Shown in pieces: positions 11,352-19,266 of a stretch of 64,000 nt of DNA. Numbering within the stretch: the stretch's first letter is position 1; every line of letters begins with the position of its first letter. The stretch spans positions 310,001 through 374,000 of the forward strand of contig CAVSIP010000007.1 in assembly GCA_963728075.1 (NCBI GenBank). The letters are read 5' to 3'. The stretch is from CAVSIP01 sp963728075 (lineage in GTDB: Bacteria > Actinomycetota > Actinomycetes > JAFAQI01 > DASSKL01). The position numbers were made by a program, and so were the translations under genes. The notes below the pieces were generated by a model. The model was not told the origin of the DNA, made no database searches, and saw only the letters and a program-made list of their open reading frames with translations.

Positions 11352-11642
11352 TCAGTCGAGCGTCTCGTACCGCGCCCGGCGGACACTCGCGGTGTCGGCC
11401 AACGCCAGGAAGCCCGCCGCCACCGGGTCACCTGCCTCGTCGTGCTCCGCGGCGACCGCGTCGTCGTCCGTCGCCCAGAGCGTGACGACCAGCCACTCGC
11501 CGCCGGCGGCGCGGGCCGTCGTCCGACGCAGGAAGCCGCGCCGGCTCGGCAGGTACTCCACCTGCACCCGGCGGTCGGCCTCGAGCAGCGTCGGCTCGTC
11601 CGTGCCGGCTGCCGGGCGGAACACCAGCGTCTCCACGATCAC
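11352..11642 (-). CDS. Small ABM-like (dimeric alpha/beta barrel) protein
   Basis: A 96-residue protein beginning VIVETLVFRPAAG, with LVVTLWATDDDAVAAEHDEAGDP in the middle, resembling antibiotic-biosynthesis-monooxygenase-type dimeric alpha/beta barrels. The GTG at 11642 follows GGGAGGAT by 8 nt. It ends 8 nt from the convergent VOC gene and lies 24 nt downstream of the MBL hydrolase gene on the same strand, so it may be the last gene of that unit. Function unknown. Confidence 0.6.
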   Translation of the reverse strand: MIVETLVFRPAAGTDEPTLLEADRRVQVEYLPSRRGFLRRTTARAAGGEWLVVTLWATDDDAVAAEHDEAGDPVAAGFLALADTASVRRARYETLD

Positions 11643-11666
11643 GGCCGCATCCTCCCGCAGCGACGG

Positions 11667-12554
11667 TCAGGCGAGCAGGCGGTGCCCGCCGAGGTAGCCG
11701 ACGTCGAGCAGCTCCGCATACGGTGCGCGCCGGCTCATCTCGGTTCGGATGGCCGCGGTGTCCACCGGCGGCAGGAACCCGGGCAGCCAGTTGTCGTGGT
11801 GGTCGAGCACGACCTGGCGCGGGCGGAGCAGCTCCACCTGGCGGGCGACGAACTGCGCCAGCGAGCCCTGGACCGGTTCGCCGTCGACGTTGCCGCGCCC
11901 GGCTGCGGCGAGGATCGCGACGTCGGGGCGCAGGTCGTGCAGTACGCCGGACCAGTGCCCGGAGGTGTCCTGGTAGAGCAACGACCCGCGCGGTGTCTCC
12001 AGCAGGTAGAGCAGTGCCCCGCCGTCCCCGCGCGGCCCCTGGTCGCTGGCGCGCAGGTGCGCCACGACGTCCGCACCCAGGCCGGCCACCCGCTGCTGCA
12101 TCGCGGCGAACCGGGCCAGCGTCTCCTGGTGGGTGAGCCCGTAGTCACCGAGGCAGACCTCGTCCGTCGCCCCCATGCCGGCCCAGACGCAGGAGTGGAC
12201 GGACGGGAACACCGTCGCCGTCAGGTCGTCCGCGAGCCGGACCCGCTCACCGCCGCTGACCGGCATCAGCTGGGTCAGGGGGACGCCCTGCGCCTCCATC
12301 ACGCGAACCGTCTCGTACGAGCCGACGATCGTCGCGCCGGTCCGTCGCGCGATCCGCTCTGCGCCCCACAGGTGGTCGAAGTGCGAGTGCCCGACGAGGA
12401 TCCAGTCGGCCCGGTCCACGTCGTCGGCGGTGAGCCCGGTGCCGTCGGCCCCGGGCACCCGGTCGATGTAGGCGTCGAGGAAGACGACCGTGTCCCCGAC
12501 CGTCAGCCGGAACGTCGCGCAGCCGTACCAGTCGAGCGTCACCGCACCGGCCAT
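11667..12554 (-). CDS. MBL-fold metallo-hydrolase
   Basis: A 295-residue metallo-beta-lactamase-fold protein. The dinuclear metal motif HSHFDH lies at residues 56-61, with a further His in PSVHSCVW and another in VVLDHHDNWLPG. It resembles UlaG/L-ascorbate-lactonase-like members rather than beta-lactamases. The ATG at 12554 sits 1 nt after the stop of the serine hydrolase gene and uses a ribosome site (GGAGGAGGG) inside that gene, so the two are coupled. The substrate is unknown. Confidence 0.85.
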   Translation of the reverse strand: MAGAVTLDWYGCATFRLTVGDTVVFLDAYIDRVPGADGTGLTADDVDRADWILVGHSHFDHLWGAERIARRTGATIVGSYETVRVMEAQGVPLTQLMPVSGGERVRLADDLTATVFPSVHSCVWAGMGATDEVCLGDYGLTHQETLARFAAMQQRVAGLGADVVAHLRASDQGPRGDGGALLYLLETPRGSLLYQDTSGHWSGVLHDLRPDVAILAAAGRGNVDGEPVQGSLAQFVARQVELLRPRQVVLDHHDNWLPGFLPPVDTAAIRTEMSRRAPYAELLDVGYLGGHRLLA

Positions 12555-12555
12555 C

Positions 12556-13725
12556 TCAGCCCTCCTCCAGGCACGCGTAGACCGCGTCCAGCAGCGCCCG
12601 GTTGCGCGGGTTCTGCCAGCGGGGACCCATCTCGTTCATGACGTAGCCGACGGCGACGCCCGCCTCCGGGTCGCAGAAGCCGAGCGAGCCGCCTGCCCCG
12701 AAGTGCCCGAACGCGCCGGCGTTCGGGCCCAGCGGGCGCTCCGGCTGCGTGAGCTGGAACCCCAGGCCGAACCGCGACGGCCGGTGCAGGATCCGGTCCT
12801 CGCCGTACGCCTGCTCGCGGGTGGCCTCCCGCAGCGCGCCCGGGTCGACCAGCGGGTAGCCGTCCGCGGCCCGCCCGCCTGCCGCCAGCGCGGCGTACAC
12901 CGTCGCCACCCCCCGAGCGGTGGCGTGGGTGTTGGACGACGGGATCTCCGCCGCGCGCCACGCGGCCGTGTTCACGACGCCGGCACCGGAGAGCCCGGCG
13001 GGGTTCCAGTACGCGTTGTACGCCATGAGCTCGTCGTCGGAGAGCCCGGCCGGCTCCTCCTCCGCGGGCGGCTCGCCGGGCCAGTGGAAGGTGGCCGCCC
13101 GCGGGTGCTCGGCGGCAGGCAGGCCGAGGTGCACGCCCGCACCCAGCGGCCCCGCGACCTCGGCGGCGAGGTAGCGGCCCGGCGTACGGCCGGTGGTCCG
13201 GCGGACGAGCTCGCCGCCGAGGAACCCGAACGTGTTGGTGTGGTAGCCGTGCGCCTGCCCGGGTGCCCACCACGGCTCCTGCTCGGCCAGCGCGCCGGTC
13301 ATGAGCGTCCAGTCCAGCATCGCGCCCGGGGGCAGCCGGCGTCGTACGGCCGGCAGGCCGGCCTGGTGGCTGAGCAGCTGCCGGACGGTGACCGCGGCCT
13401 TGCCGGCGGCGGCGAACTCCGGCCAGTACCGGGCGACCGGTGCGTCCCAGTCCAGGTGCCCCTCGCCCGCGAGCCGCGCCAGGCACAGCGCCAGCAGCCC
13501 CTTGCCGACGGAGAAGACGTCGACGAGCGTGTCGCGCTGCCACGGCCGGCCGGTGTGGGGGTCGGCGAGGCCGGCCCAGAGGTCCACGACCACCCGCCCG
13601 TCCACGACCAGGCACACCGCGGCGCCGACCTCGCCGTGCTCGGCGAAGTTGCGCTCGAAGGCCTCGCGGACGCCGGCGAACCGGCGGTCCCATGTGCCCT
13701 GCGCTCGTACGCCCACCCTGCGCAT
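12556..13725 (-). CDS. Serine hydrolase, beta-lactamase/family VIII esterase type
   Basis: A 389-residue protein of the class C beta-lactamase fold. The nucleophile motif is SVGK (72-75). A Tyr-containing second motif lies in HGYHTNTFGFLGG, and a glycine-rich FGHFGAGGSLGF stands where the third motif occurs. Such proteins usually hydrolyse esters rather than antibiotics. No signal peptide is evident, so it is probably cytoplasmic. The ATG at 13725 is chosen without a strong ribosome site; a GTG nine codons upstream is also open. It leads the MBL hydrolase gene and is divergent from the phytanoyl-CoA-type dioxygenase. Confidence 0.85.
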   Translation of the reverse strand: MRRVGVRAQGTWDRRFAGVREAFERNFAEHGEVGAAVCLVVDGRVVVDLWAGLADPHTGRPWQRDTLVDVFSVGKGLLALCLARLAGEGHLDWDAPVARYWPEFAAAGKAAVTVRQLLSHQAGLPAVRRRLPPGAMLDWTLMTGALAEQEPWWAPGQAHGYHTNTFGFLGGELVRRTTGRTPGRYLAAEVAGPLGAGVHLGLPAAEHPRAATFHWPGEPPAEEEPAGLSDDELMAYNAYWNPAGLSGAGVVNTAAWRAAEIPSSNTHATARGVATVYAALAAGGRAADGYPLVDPGALREATREQAYGEDRILHRPSRFGLGFQLTQPERPLGPNAGAFGHFGAGGSLGFCDPEAGVAVGYVMNEMGPRWQNPRNRALLDAVYACLEEG

Positions 13726-13772
13726 TAGACAGGAGGGGTGCGCTCCCGTCACGGGACGCGTACGGTCGGCCG

Positions 13773-14561
13773 GTGACCGCTGTGACGGCCGACGCGGCCG
13801 TGCTCGACCGGGTGCTCGCCGACCTCGACCGCGACGGCTACGCCGTCGTCGAGCGGCTGCTCGACGCGGACGAGGCCGCCGGGATCCGGGCCGGCCTGCG
13901 GGAGGTGCTCGACCGCACCCCGACCGGGCGCAACGACTTCGAGGGCTACCTCACCCGCCGGATCTACGCGCTGTTCGCGAAGACCCGCGCGTTCGACGCG
14001 CTCGCCGTGCACCCGCTGCTGCTCGGCGTGCTCGACCGGGTCCTCGGGCCGAGCTACCAGCTCAGCGCGCCGGTCGGGATCGAGATCGCGCCGGGTGAGA
14101 AGGCGCAGTTCCTGCACACCGACGACGGGATCTACCCGTTGCCGCGCCCGCACCCCGAGGTGGTGCTCAACACCATGTGGGCGCTCGACGACTTCACCGG
14201 CGACAACGGGGCGACGCGCGTCGTACCGGGCAGCCACCGCTGGACCGACCGACACCCCACCGAGGACCAGACCGTCACGGTGACCATGCCCGCCGGGTCG
14301 GTGCTGTTCGTCGTCGGCAACCTCTGGCACGGCGGCGGCGCGAACCGCACGGAGCGCCCGCGCCTCGGGGTGCTCCTCGAGTACTGCGCGGGCTGGCTGC
14401 GCCAGCAGGAGAACCACGTCGTGGCCGTACCGCCCGAGGTGGTGCGCACGCTGGACCCGCGGCTGCAGGAGCTGCTCGGCTACAACATCCACCCGCCGTT
14501 CGTGGGCTACGTCGACGGCCGGCACCCGCGCCGGGTCCTGGAGGAGCGCGCCGGCGGCTAG
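13773..14561 (+). CDS. Phytanoyl-CoA dioxygenase-family 2-oxoglutarate/Fe(II) oxygenase
   Basis: A 262-residue double-stranded beta-helix oxygenase. The iron ligands are His115 and Asp117 in FLHTDDG and a distal His186 in GNLWHGGG, followed by an Arg (NRTERPR) expected to bind 2-oxoglutarate. VVPGSHRW is a further family motif. Members hydroxylate aliphatic or natural-product substrates. The GTG at 13773 gives the full N-terminus (DLDRDGYAVVERLL). Its stop overlaps the convergent SMR gene by a few bases. The substrate cannot be assigned. Confidence 0.85.
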   Translation: MTAVTADAAVLDRVLADLDRDGYAVVERLLDADEAAGIRAGLREVLDRTPTGRNDFEGYLTRRIYALFAKTRAFDALAVHPLLLGVLDRVLGPSYQLSAPVGIEIAPGEKAQFLHTDDGIYPLPRPHPEVVLNTMWALDDFTGDNGATRVVPGSHRWTDRHPTEDQTVTVTMPAGSVLFVVGNLWHGGGANRTERPRLGVLLEYCAGWLRQQENHVVAVPPEVVRTLDPRLQELLGYNIHPPFVGYVDGRHPRRVLEERAGG

Positions 14562-14881
14562 GCGGTCGAGGTGAGCTGCAGGCCGACCACGCCGGCGACG
14601 ATCAGGCCGATGCAGGCCAGCCGCAGCGCGGTCACCGGCTCGCCGAACACGACCACGCCGATGGTGACGATCGCGGCCGTGCCGACCGCTGACCAGACGG
14701 CGTACGCCACCCCCACCGTGAGGCCCTGGCGCAGGGCGACGGCGAGCGCGACGAAGCTCACGGCGTAGCAGACGGTGACCGCTGCCCCGGTCGAGACGCG
14801 GGGGTGGTCGCTGACGACCTTGAGCAGGCTGGTGCCGGCCACCTCGGAGAGGATCGCCGCCACCAGCCAGAGCCATGCCAC
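14558..14881 (-). CDS. Small multidrug resistance (SMR) family efflux protein
   Basis: A 107-residue protein with four hydrophobic helices, the SMR size. The essential helix-1 Glu is present in LVAAILSEVAGTSLLK, and helix 3 includes GVAYAVWSAVGTAAIV, matching the EmrE/SugE pattern (YAVWxGxG). Such dimers export cations or guanidinium compounds in exchange for protons. The GTG at 14881 is preferred because AGGTAGG lies about 10 nt upstream; a TTG three codons earlier is too close to that site. It is convergent and slightly overlapping with the dioxygenase gene. Confidence 0.88.
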   Translation of the reverse strand: MAWLWLVAAILSEVAGTSLLKVVSDHPRVSTGAAVTVCYAVSFVALAVALRQGLTVGVAYAVWSAVGTAAIVTIGVVVFGEPVTALRLACIGLIVAGVVGLQLTSTA

Positions 14882-14916
14882 GGGGGGCAAACCTACCTGC
14901 GGGCAGACTGGGGGCC

Positions 14917-15420
14917 ATGCAGCTGCGGGGCCGCGTCGCCATCGTCACCGGAGCGGGGCACGGGCTCGGCCGCGCGCTCGCGGAGGGTCTCGCCGCGGCG
15001 GGGGCGTACGTCGCGCTGGTCGACCGGGACGGTGCCGCGGCACGCGCCGTGGCGCAGGGGCTGCCCGGGGACACGTTCGGTACGACCGCCGACGTGGCCC
15101 ACCCGGAGGCCCTGGCACGCCTGGTCGCCCACGTCGAGCAGCGGCTCGGGCCGATCGACGTCTACTGCTCGGTCGGCGCGCGGGCGGACGTCCGTACGCA
15201 CCGGTTGGCCGCCGCCGAGGTGCTGCCGACGATGGCCCAGCGGCACCGGGGGTACTTCCTCGCCGGGGAGGGCGCGGCGCCGGGGGTCGCGGAGCTCGTG
15301 CGCGGTCTCGCGGCGGAGTACGCGGGTGCCGGGGTGGTCGTGGAGGGCCCGGTGGACGCCGGCGCCGCCCGGGCGGTCCTCGGGCGGATGGCCCGGGTGT
15401 GGGCACCGACGGGACCTTAG
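14917..15420 (+). CDS. Truncated, catalytically degenerate short-chain dehydrogenase-like protein
   Basis: 167 residues, against about 250 in normal SDRs. The N-terminal Rossmann half is good: AIVTGAGHGLGRALAEGLAAAGAYVALVDRD and later TTADVAHPEAL. Past the strand IDVYCSVGA (normally an NNAG-type motif) the central Ser-Tyr-Lys catalytic segment is missing, and the sequence goes directly to GVAELVRGLAAEYAGAGVVVEGP. The reading frame is intact, so this looks like an internal deletion that left a possible nucleotide-binding protein rather than a frameshift. It diverges from the SMR gene. Function unknown. Confidence 0.7.
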   Translation: MQLRGRVAIVTGAGHGLGRALAEGLAAAGAYVALVDRDGAAARAVAQGLPGDTFGTTADVAHPEALARLVAHVEQRLGPIDVYCSVGARADVRTHRLAAAEVLPTMAQRHRGYFLAGEGAAPGVAELVRGLAAEYAGAGVVVEGPVDAGAARAVLGRMARVWAPTGP

Positions 15421-15459
15421 CCCCTCCACCCGTCGCCGCCCGTCGCCCACCGTGGGGCC

Positions 15460-16275
15460 ATGAGCACGACCGCCGAACCGTCCACGACCACCTTCGACCC
15501 CACGACCGTCGACCGGGTCGTCGTCCCGGTCGACGGCTCCGTCTTCGCCGAGCGGGCGCTCGGCCTGGCCCGCACCCTCGCGGCCCCGGAGCACTGGGAG
15601 GTGCTGCGCCTGCACGTGCTGCCGCTGCACGGTGCGGAGGTCCGGCCGGTACGGGCCGAGCTCGAGGCGCAGGCCGCGCACCCGAACGAGGCGATCGTCG
15701 AGGAGGCGGACCGTCCGGGGGCGCTGCTGTGCATGGCTTCGCACGGCCGCGGGCGGGTCGGCGGGCTCCTGCTGGGCAGCACGGCCGAGGCGGTGCTCCG
15801 TACGGTGCACGCCCCCGTCCTGCTCGTCGGGCCGCGCTACGCCGTGCGGGACCTGGACCAGCCGCTGCAGCGGGTGGTCGTCGCCCTGGACGGGTCCCAC
15901 GCGGCGGAGGTGGTCGTCCCGACCGCGGTGGCGTGGGCCCGCTGGCTGGGGCTGCCGCTGGAGCTGGTCCAGGTCGTCGTTCCGGGGCTCGAGGCGTCGT
16001 CGAACGCCCCGGGCGGACCGGAGCCCGGCTTCGAGAGCGGCTACCTGCGCTCGGTCGCCCGCTCCTTCGGGTCCGCGGTGTCGTGGGACGTGCTGCACGG
16101 CGAGGACCCGGCGCGGGCGATCGTCGACCACGCGCGCCGGGACGCCCTCGTGGTGCTCACGACGCACGGCCGGACCGGGCTGCCGCGGCTGACCGTCGGC
16201 AGCGTCGCGGCGGGCGTCGTGCACCACGCGGAGGGGCCGCTGCTGGTCGCCGGACCGCGGTTCGCGACCGGCTAG
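15460..16275 (+). CDS. Universal stress protein with two UspA domains
   Basis: A 271-residue tandem-UspA protein. Domain 1 (about 18-135) starts RVVVPVDGS and ends with the nucleotide loop SHGRGRVGGLLLGS. Domain 2 (about 147-270) starts RVVVALDGSHAAE and ends THGRTGLPRLTVGS. Both loops fit the G-x2-G-x9-GS ATP-binding pattern. Such cytoplasmic proteins are induced under stress or hypoxia in actinobacteria. The gene stands alone, starts with ATG 39 nt after the SDR-like gene and converges on the amidohydrolase gene. Confidence 0.9.
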   Translation: MSTTAEPSTTTFDPTTVDRVVVPVDGSVFAERALGLARTLAAPEHWEVLRLHVLPLHGAEVRPVRAELEAQAAHPNEAIVEEADRPGALLCMASHGRGRVGGLLLGSTAEAVLRTVHAPVLLVGPRYAVRDLDQPLQRVVVALDGSHAAEVVVPTAVAWARWLGLPLELVQVVVPGLEASSNAPGGPEPGFESGYLRSVARSFGSAVSWDVLHGEDPARAIVDHARRDALVVLTTHGRTGLPRLTVGSVAAGVVHHAEGPLLVAGPRFATG

Positions 16276-16279
16276 CGGC

Positions 16280-17446
16280 TCACGCGGGGGCGAGCGTCCG
16301 CTCGAGGACGGGTCCCATGAGGTCGGCGAAGTTGCCGACGTAGAAGGCCTCGCGCTCCTCGGCCGTGCAGTGGGCGAGGCTGGCCTCGAAGCGCTTCATC
16401 GGGTTGCGGCCGCCCTCGACGTGCGGGTAGTCGCTGGAGAACATCGCGACCTGCGGACCGCACTCGCGCACGATCCAGCCGGCCGGCTCGTGCGGGTACG
16501 GCGTCACGCGCACCTGCCGCTGCACGTACTCGCTCGGCCTGAGCGCCAGGTTCTGCAGGCGCTCCTCGTTGCGGCGGAAGGCCTCCGCCGCGGAGTCCAT
16601 GGAGTGCATCCAGCCGGGGACCCAGGCGGCGCCCAGCTCGATGACACCGAACTTCAGGTCGGGGAACCGGTCGAGCACGCCGTCGACGATGAGCACGCCG
16701 AGGGTCTGCATCGGGGCGTACGGGATCGCCAGGTAGGACACCGAGGTGAAGTTGGTGTCGCCGCCGTGGAAGTCGGGGACGGGGGGCAGGCCGTTGTTCT
16801 TGTAGACCGGGTTCATCGGGGTCTCGAAGCCGACGTGGAACACGACCGGCACGCCGGCCTCCTGCGCCTGCGCCCACACCCGGTCCAGGCCGACGTGGCT
16901 CGGCGAGTGGTCCTTCGGCGGGTCGGACGGCACCATGATCGCCGCCGCGCCCAGGTCGATCGCCTCGGCGGTGCACTGCGCCGCCCGGTCGACGTCGGCG
17001 AACGGGACGTAGCAGACCGGCAGCAGCCGGCGGTCGACGCTGCAGAAGTCGACCATCCCCCGGTTGTGCCCGGTCGCGAGCGCGTACGCCAGGTCGACGT
17101 CGGCCGTGGCGTCGAAGCGGTGCAGCGGGCCGAGGTAGCTGGTGGTGAACACCAGCTGGCTGGCGAAGCCGAGGTGGTCCAGCGCGGCGGGCCGGTCCTC
17201 CGGGAGCATCGCGCCGAGCGCCGCGTGGTTCTTGCGCAGCATGATCTGCGACTCGTCCTCGGCTCGCCACTCGGGGTCGCGCTGCTTGGCCATGGCCGCG
17301 TCGAACACCTGCGGCGCCTCGAACGGGCGCAGCGCCTCGGTGAGCGCGTCCCGTACGCCCGGGTCGGCGTACCGGACGGCGAAGCCGGGGGGCTCGAAGA
17401 CGTGGGAGTCGGCGTCGTGCACGGTGCGACCCTCGACGTACGGCAT
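16280..17446 (-). CDS. Amidohydrolase-superfamily protein (amidohydrolase_2 type)
   Basis: A 388-residue TIM-barrel metal-dependent hydrolase or decarboxylase. The N-terminal DADSHVFEPP holds the first metal-binding segment. VVFHVGFETP carries the barrel His, and MFSSDYPHVEGG near the C-terminus carries the catalytic Asp, as in the aminocarboxymuconate-semialdehyde-decarboxylase-like group. The ATG at 17446 follows ACGGAGGAT. It is downstream of the DUF1330-like gene on the same strand, but a strong stem-loop separates them. The substrate is unknown. Confidence 0.85.
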   Translation of the reverse strand: MPYVEGRTVHDADSHVFEPPGFAVRYADPGVRDALTEALRPFEAPQVFDAAMAKQRDPEWRAEDESQIMLRKNHAALGAMLPEDRPAALDHLGFASQLVFTTSYLGPLHRFDATADVDLAYALATGHNRGMVDFCSVDRRLLPVCYVPFADVDRAAQCTAEAIDLGAAAIMVPSDPPKDHSPSHVGLDRVWAQAQEAGVPVVFHVGFETPMNPVYKNNGLPPVPDFHGGDTNFTSVSYLAIPYAPMQTLGVLIVDGVLDRFPDLKFGVIELGAAWVPGWMHSMDSAAEAFRRNEERLQNLALRPSEYVQRQVRVTPYPHEPAGWIVRECGPQVAMFSSDYPHVEGGRNPMKRFEASLAHCTAEEREAFYVGNFADLMGPVLERTLAPA

Positions 17447-17528
17447 GGCGATCCTCCGTCGGTGCTCGGTGCTGGCTGCCACCCTGCCGCCTCCCGGCGA
17501 GCAAGGGAAGAGGGGCCCGGGGCTTGCT

Positions 17529-17569
17529 GCACGTTGATCTGTCTCGTCGGGCGGGACAGGTCAACGTGC
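17529..17569 (-). terminator. Stem-loop overlapping the stop codon of the DUF1330-like gene
   Basis: A 15-base inverted repeat (17529-17543 with 17555-17569, one G-T-type mismatch) has an 11-base loop. The stop codon of the 17561-17947 gene lies inside the distal arm. It probably terminates that transcript ahead of the amidohydrolase gene. Confidence 0.55.
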
Positions 17570-17947
17570 GGCGGCGGCGGCCGGCGGCCAGGGGACCGTG
17601 GCCTGCAGGACCGCCTCGGTGAGGGCCTCGGTACGGAAGCGGGTCACCTGCTGGTACTCGGGGTCCGCGACCATCCGGCTGAACGCCTCGCGGCTCGGGT
17701 AGCGGACCAGCAGCACGGCGTCCCACGCCTGGCCCTCCTCGGCCACCAGGACGGTCGACCCGTCGCCGGCGTAGAGCACCTCGGCGCCGTAGCGCGCGAG
17801 GAACGTCTCGTTCAGGTGGCGGGCGTACTCGTCGTACGACGCGCGCCCGCCGTCGGCGAACCGCAGCAGGTTGAGCATCACCACCGGACCGCCCGGGTCC
17901 TCCGCCAGCAGCCGCTTGAGATCCGCACCACGCGGGTCGATCGCCAT
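17561..17947 (-). CDS. DUF1330-like dimeric alpha/beta barrel protein
   Basis: A 128-residue protein with GGPVVMLNLLRFADGGRASYDEYARHL near the start and AWDAVLLVRYPSREAFSRMVADPEYQ in the second half, the signature of the DUF1330 ferredoxin-like fold. The C-terminus ends in an alanine run. The ATG at 17947 is favoured by GGAAGGA upstream; a longer frame exists but lacks family similarity. It diverges from serA by 90 nt. Biochemical role unknown. Confidence 0.75.
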   Translation of the reverse strand: MAIDPRGADLKRLLAEDPGGPVVMLNLLRFADGGRASYDEYARHLNETFLARYGAEVLYAGDGSTVLVAEEGQAWDAVLLVRYPSREAFSRMVADPEYQQVTRFRTEALTEAVLQATVPWPPAAAAAR

Positions 17948-18037
17948 CGCCGTCCTTCCTGCCGAGCCGTCGGTCCGGCCAGCCTCGCACGCTCCGTACA
18001 CTCGAAGGACATCCGCTCGACCCCTCGAGGAACCCCC

Positions 18038-19266
18038 GTGCCTGCGTCACCCGCCGACGGCGCGCTGCGTGCGCTGCTGCTCGAGAACGTCCATCCCGAC
18101 GCTGCGGCGCTGCTGACCGACGCCGGCGTACGCGTGGAGACGGTCGACCGGGCCGTGGACGAGACCGAGCTCGCCGAGCGGCTGGCCGGGGTGCACCTCG
18201 TCGGCATCCGCTCGAAGACCGAGATCACCGAGGCGGTCCTGGAGGCCGCGCCCGACCTGCTGGCGATCGGTGCGTTCTGCATCGGGACCAACCAGATCGA
18301 CCTGTCCGCGGCGTCGCAGCGCGGCGTCGCGGTGTTCAACGCGCCGTTCTCCAACACCCGCAGCGTCGTCGAGCTGGCAATCGCCGAGATCATCGCGCTG
18401 ACCCGCCGGCTCGCCGACAAGAACACGGGCATGCACGCGGGGGTCTGGGACAAGTCCGCCGAGGGCAGCCACGAGATCCGCGGCCGCCGGCTGGGCATCG
18501 TCGGGTACGGCAACATCGGCAGCCAGCTGTCCGTGCTCGCCGAGGGGCTCGGCATGTCGGTGTGGTTCTACGACACCGCCGACAAGCTCGCGCTGGGCAA
18601 CGCCCGCCGCTGCGGCTCGCTGGAGGAGCTGCTGGAGTCGGTCGACGTCGTGTCACTGCACGTCGACGGCCGGCCCGGCAACAGCGGCATGTTCGGCGAG
18701 GACGCAGTTCGCGCTCATGCGGCCGGGCAGCCTGTTCCTCAACCTCTCGCGCGGGTTCGTCGTCGACCACGCGGCGCTGCGCCGGCACATCGAGTCCGGG
18801 CACCTCGCCGGCGCTGCCGTCGACGTCTTCCCGCACGAGCCGAAGGGCCGCGGCGAGGAGTTCGTCTCCGAGCTGCGCGGCCTGCCGAACGTCATCCTCA
18901 CCCCGCACATCGGCGGGTCCACCGAGGAGGCGCAGCAGGACATCGGCCAGTTCGTGGCCGGCAAGCTCCGCGACTTCTGGCAGTTCGGCAACACGACGAT
19001 GAGCGTGAACCTGCCGACGCTCGTGCTGCCGCAGCGCCCCGAGGCGCACCGCATCACCCACCTGCACCACAACGTCCCCGGCGTGCTCGCGACGATCAAC
19101 GGCATCCTGGCCGAGCAACAAGGTCAACATCGAGGGCCAGCTGCTCGGCACCCGCGGCGAGCTCGGGTACGTCATCACCGACGTCTGCGTCGACTACCCG
19201 CCCGACGGTGCTCGACCAGCTGCGCGGCGATGGACGAGACGGTGCGGCGTCAGGCTGCTGTCGTGA
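18038..19266 (+). pseudogene. serA: D-3-phosphoglycerate dehydrogenase with ACT domain, disrupted by several single-base indels
   Basis: The first enzyme of serine synthesis. The start GTG at 18038 follows a GAGG. The substrate domain holds VGIRSKTEIT, and the NAD motif GIVGYGNIG lies at residues 153-161. An extra G at 18704 shifts to the frame encoding FALMRPGSLFLNLSRGFVVD and LTPHIGGSTEEAQ. An extra C at 19116 shifts again into the ACT domain (NKVNIEGQLLGTRGELGYVITD). Extra bases at about 19207, 19226 and 19248 must be removed to reach DETVRVRLLS and the stop at 19264-19266. The repaired length is about 408 residues. Conservation between breaks suggests sequencing errors rather than a dead gene. 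Confidence 0.85.

Noticed and set aside
16370..18037. Open frame extending serA upstream through the amidohydrolase and DUF1330-like genes
   Set aside because: It is antisense to two conserved genes. The serA homology begins only at about 18038.
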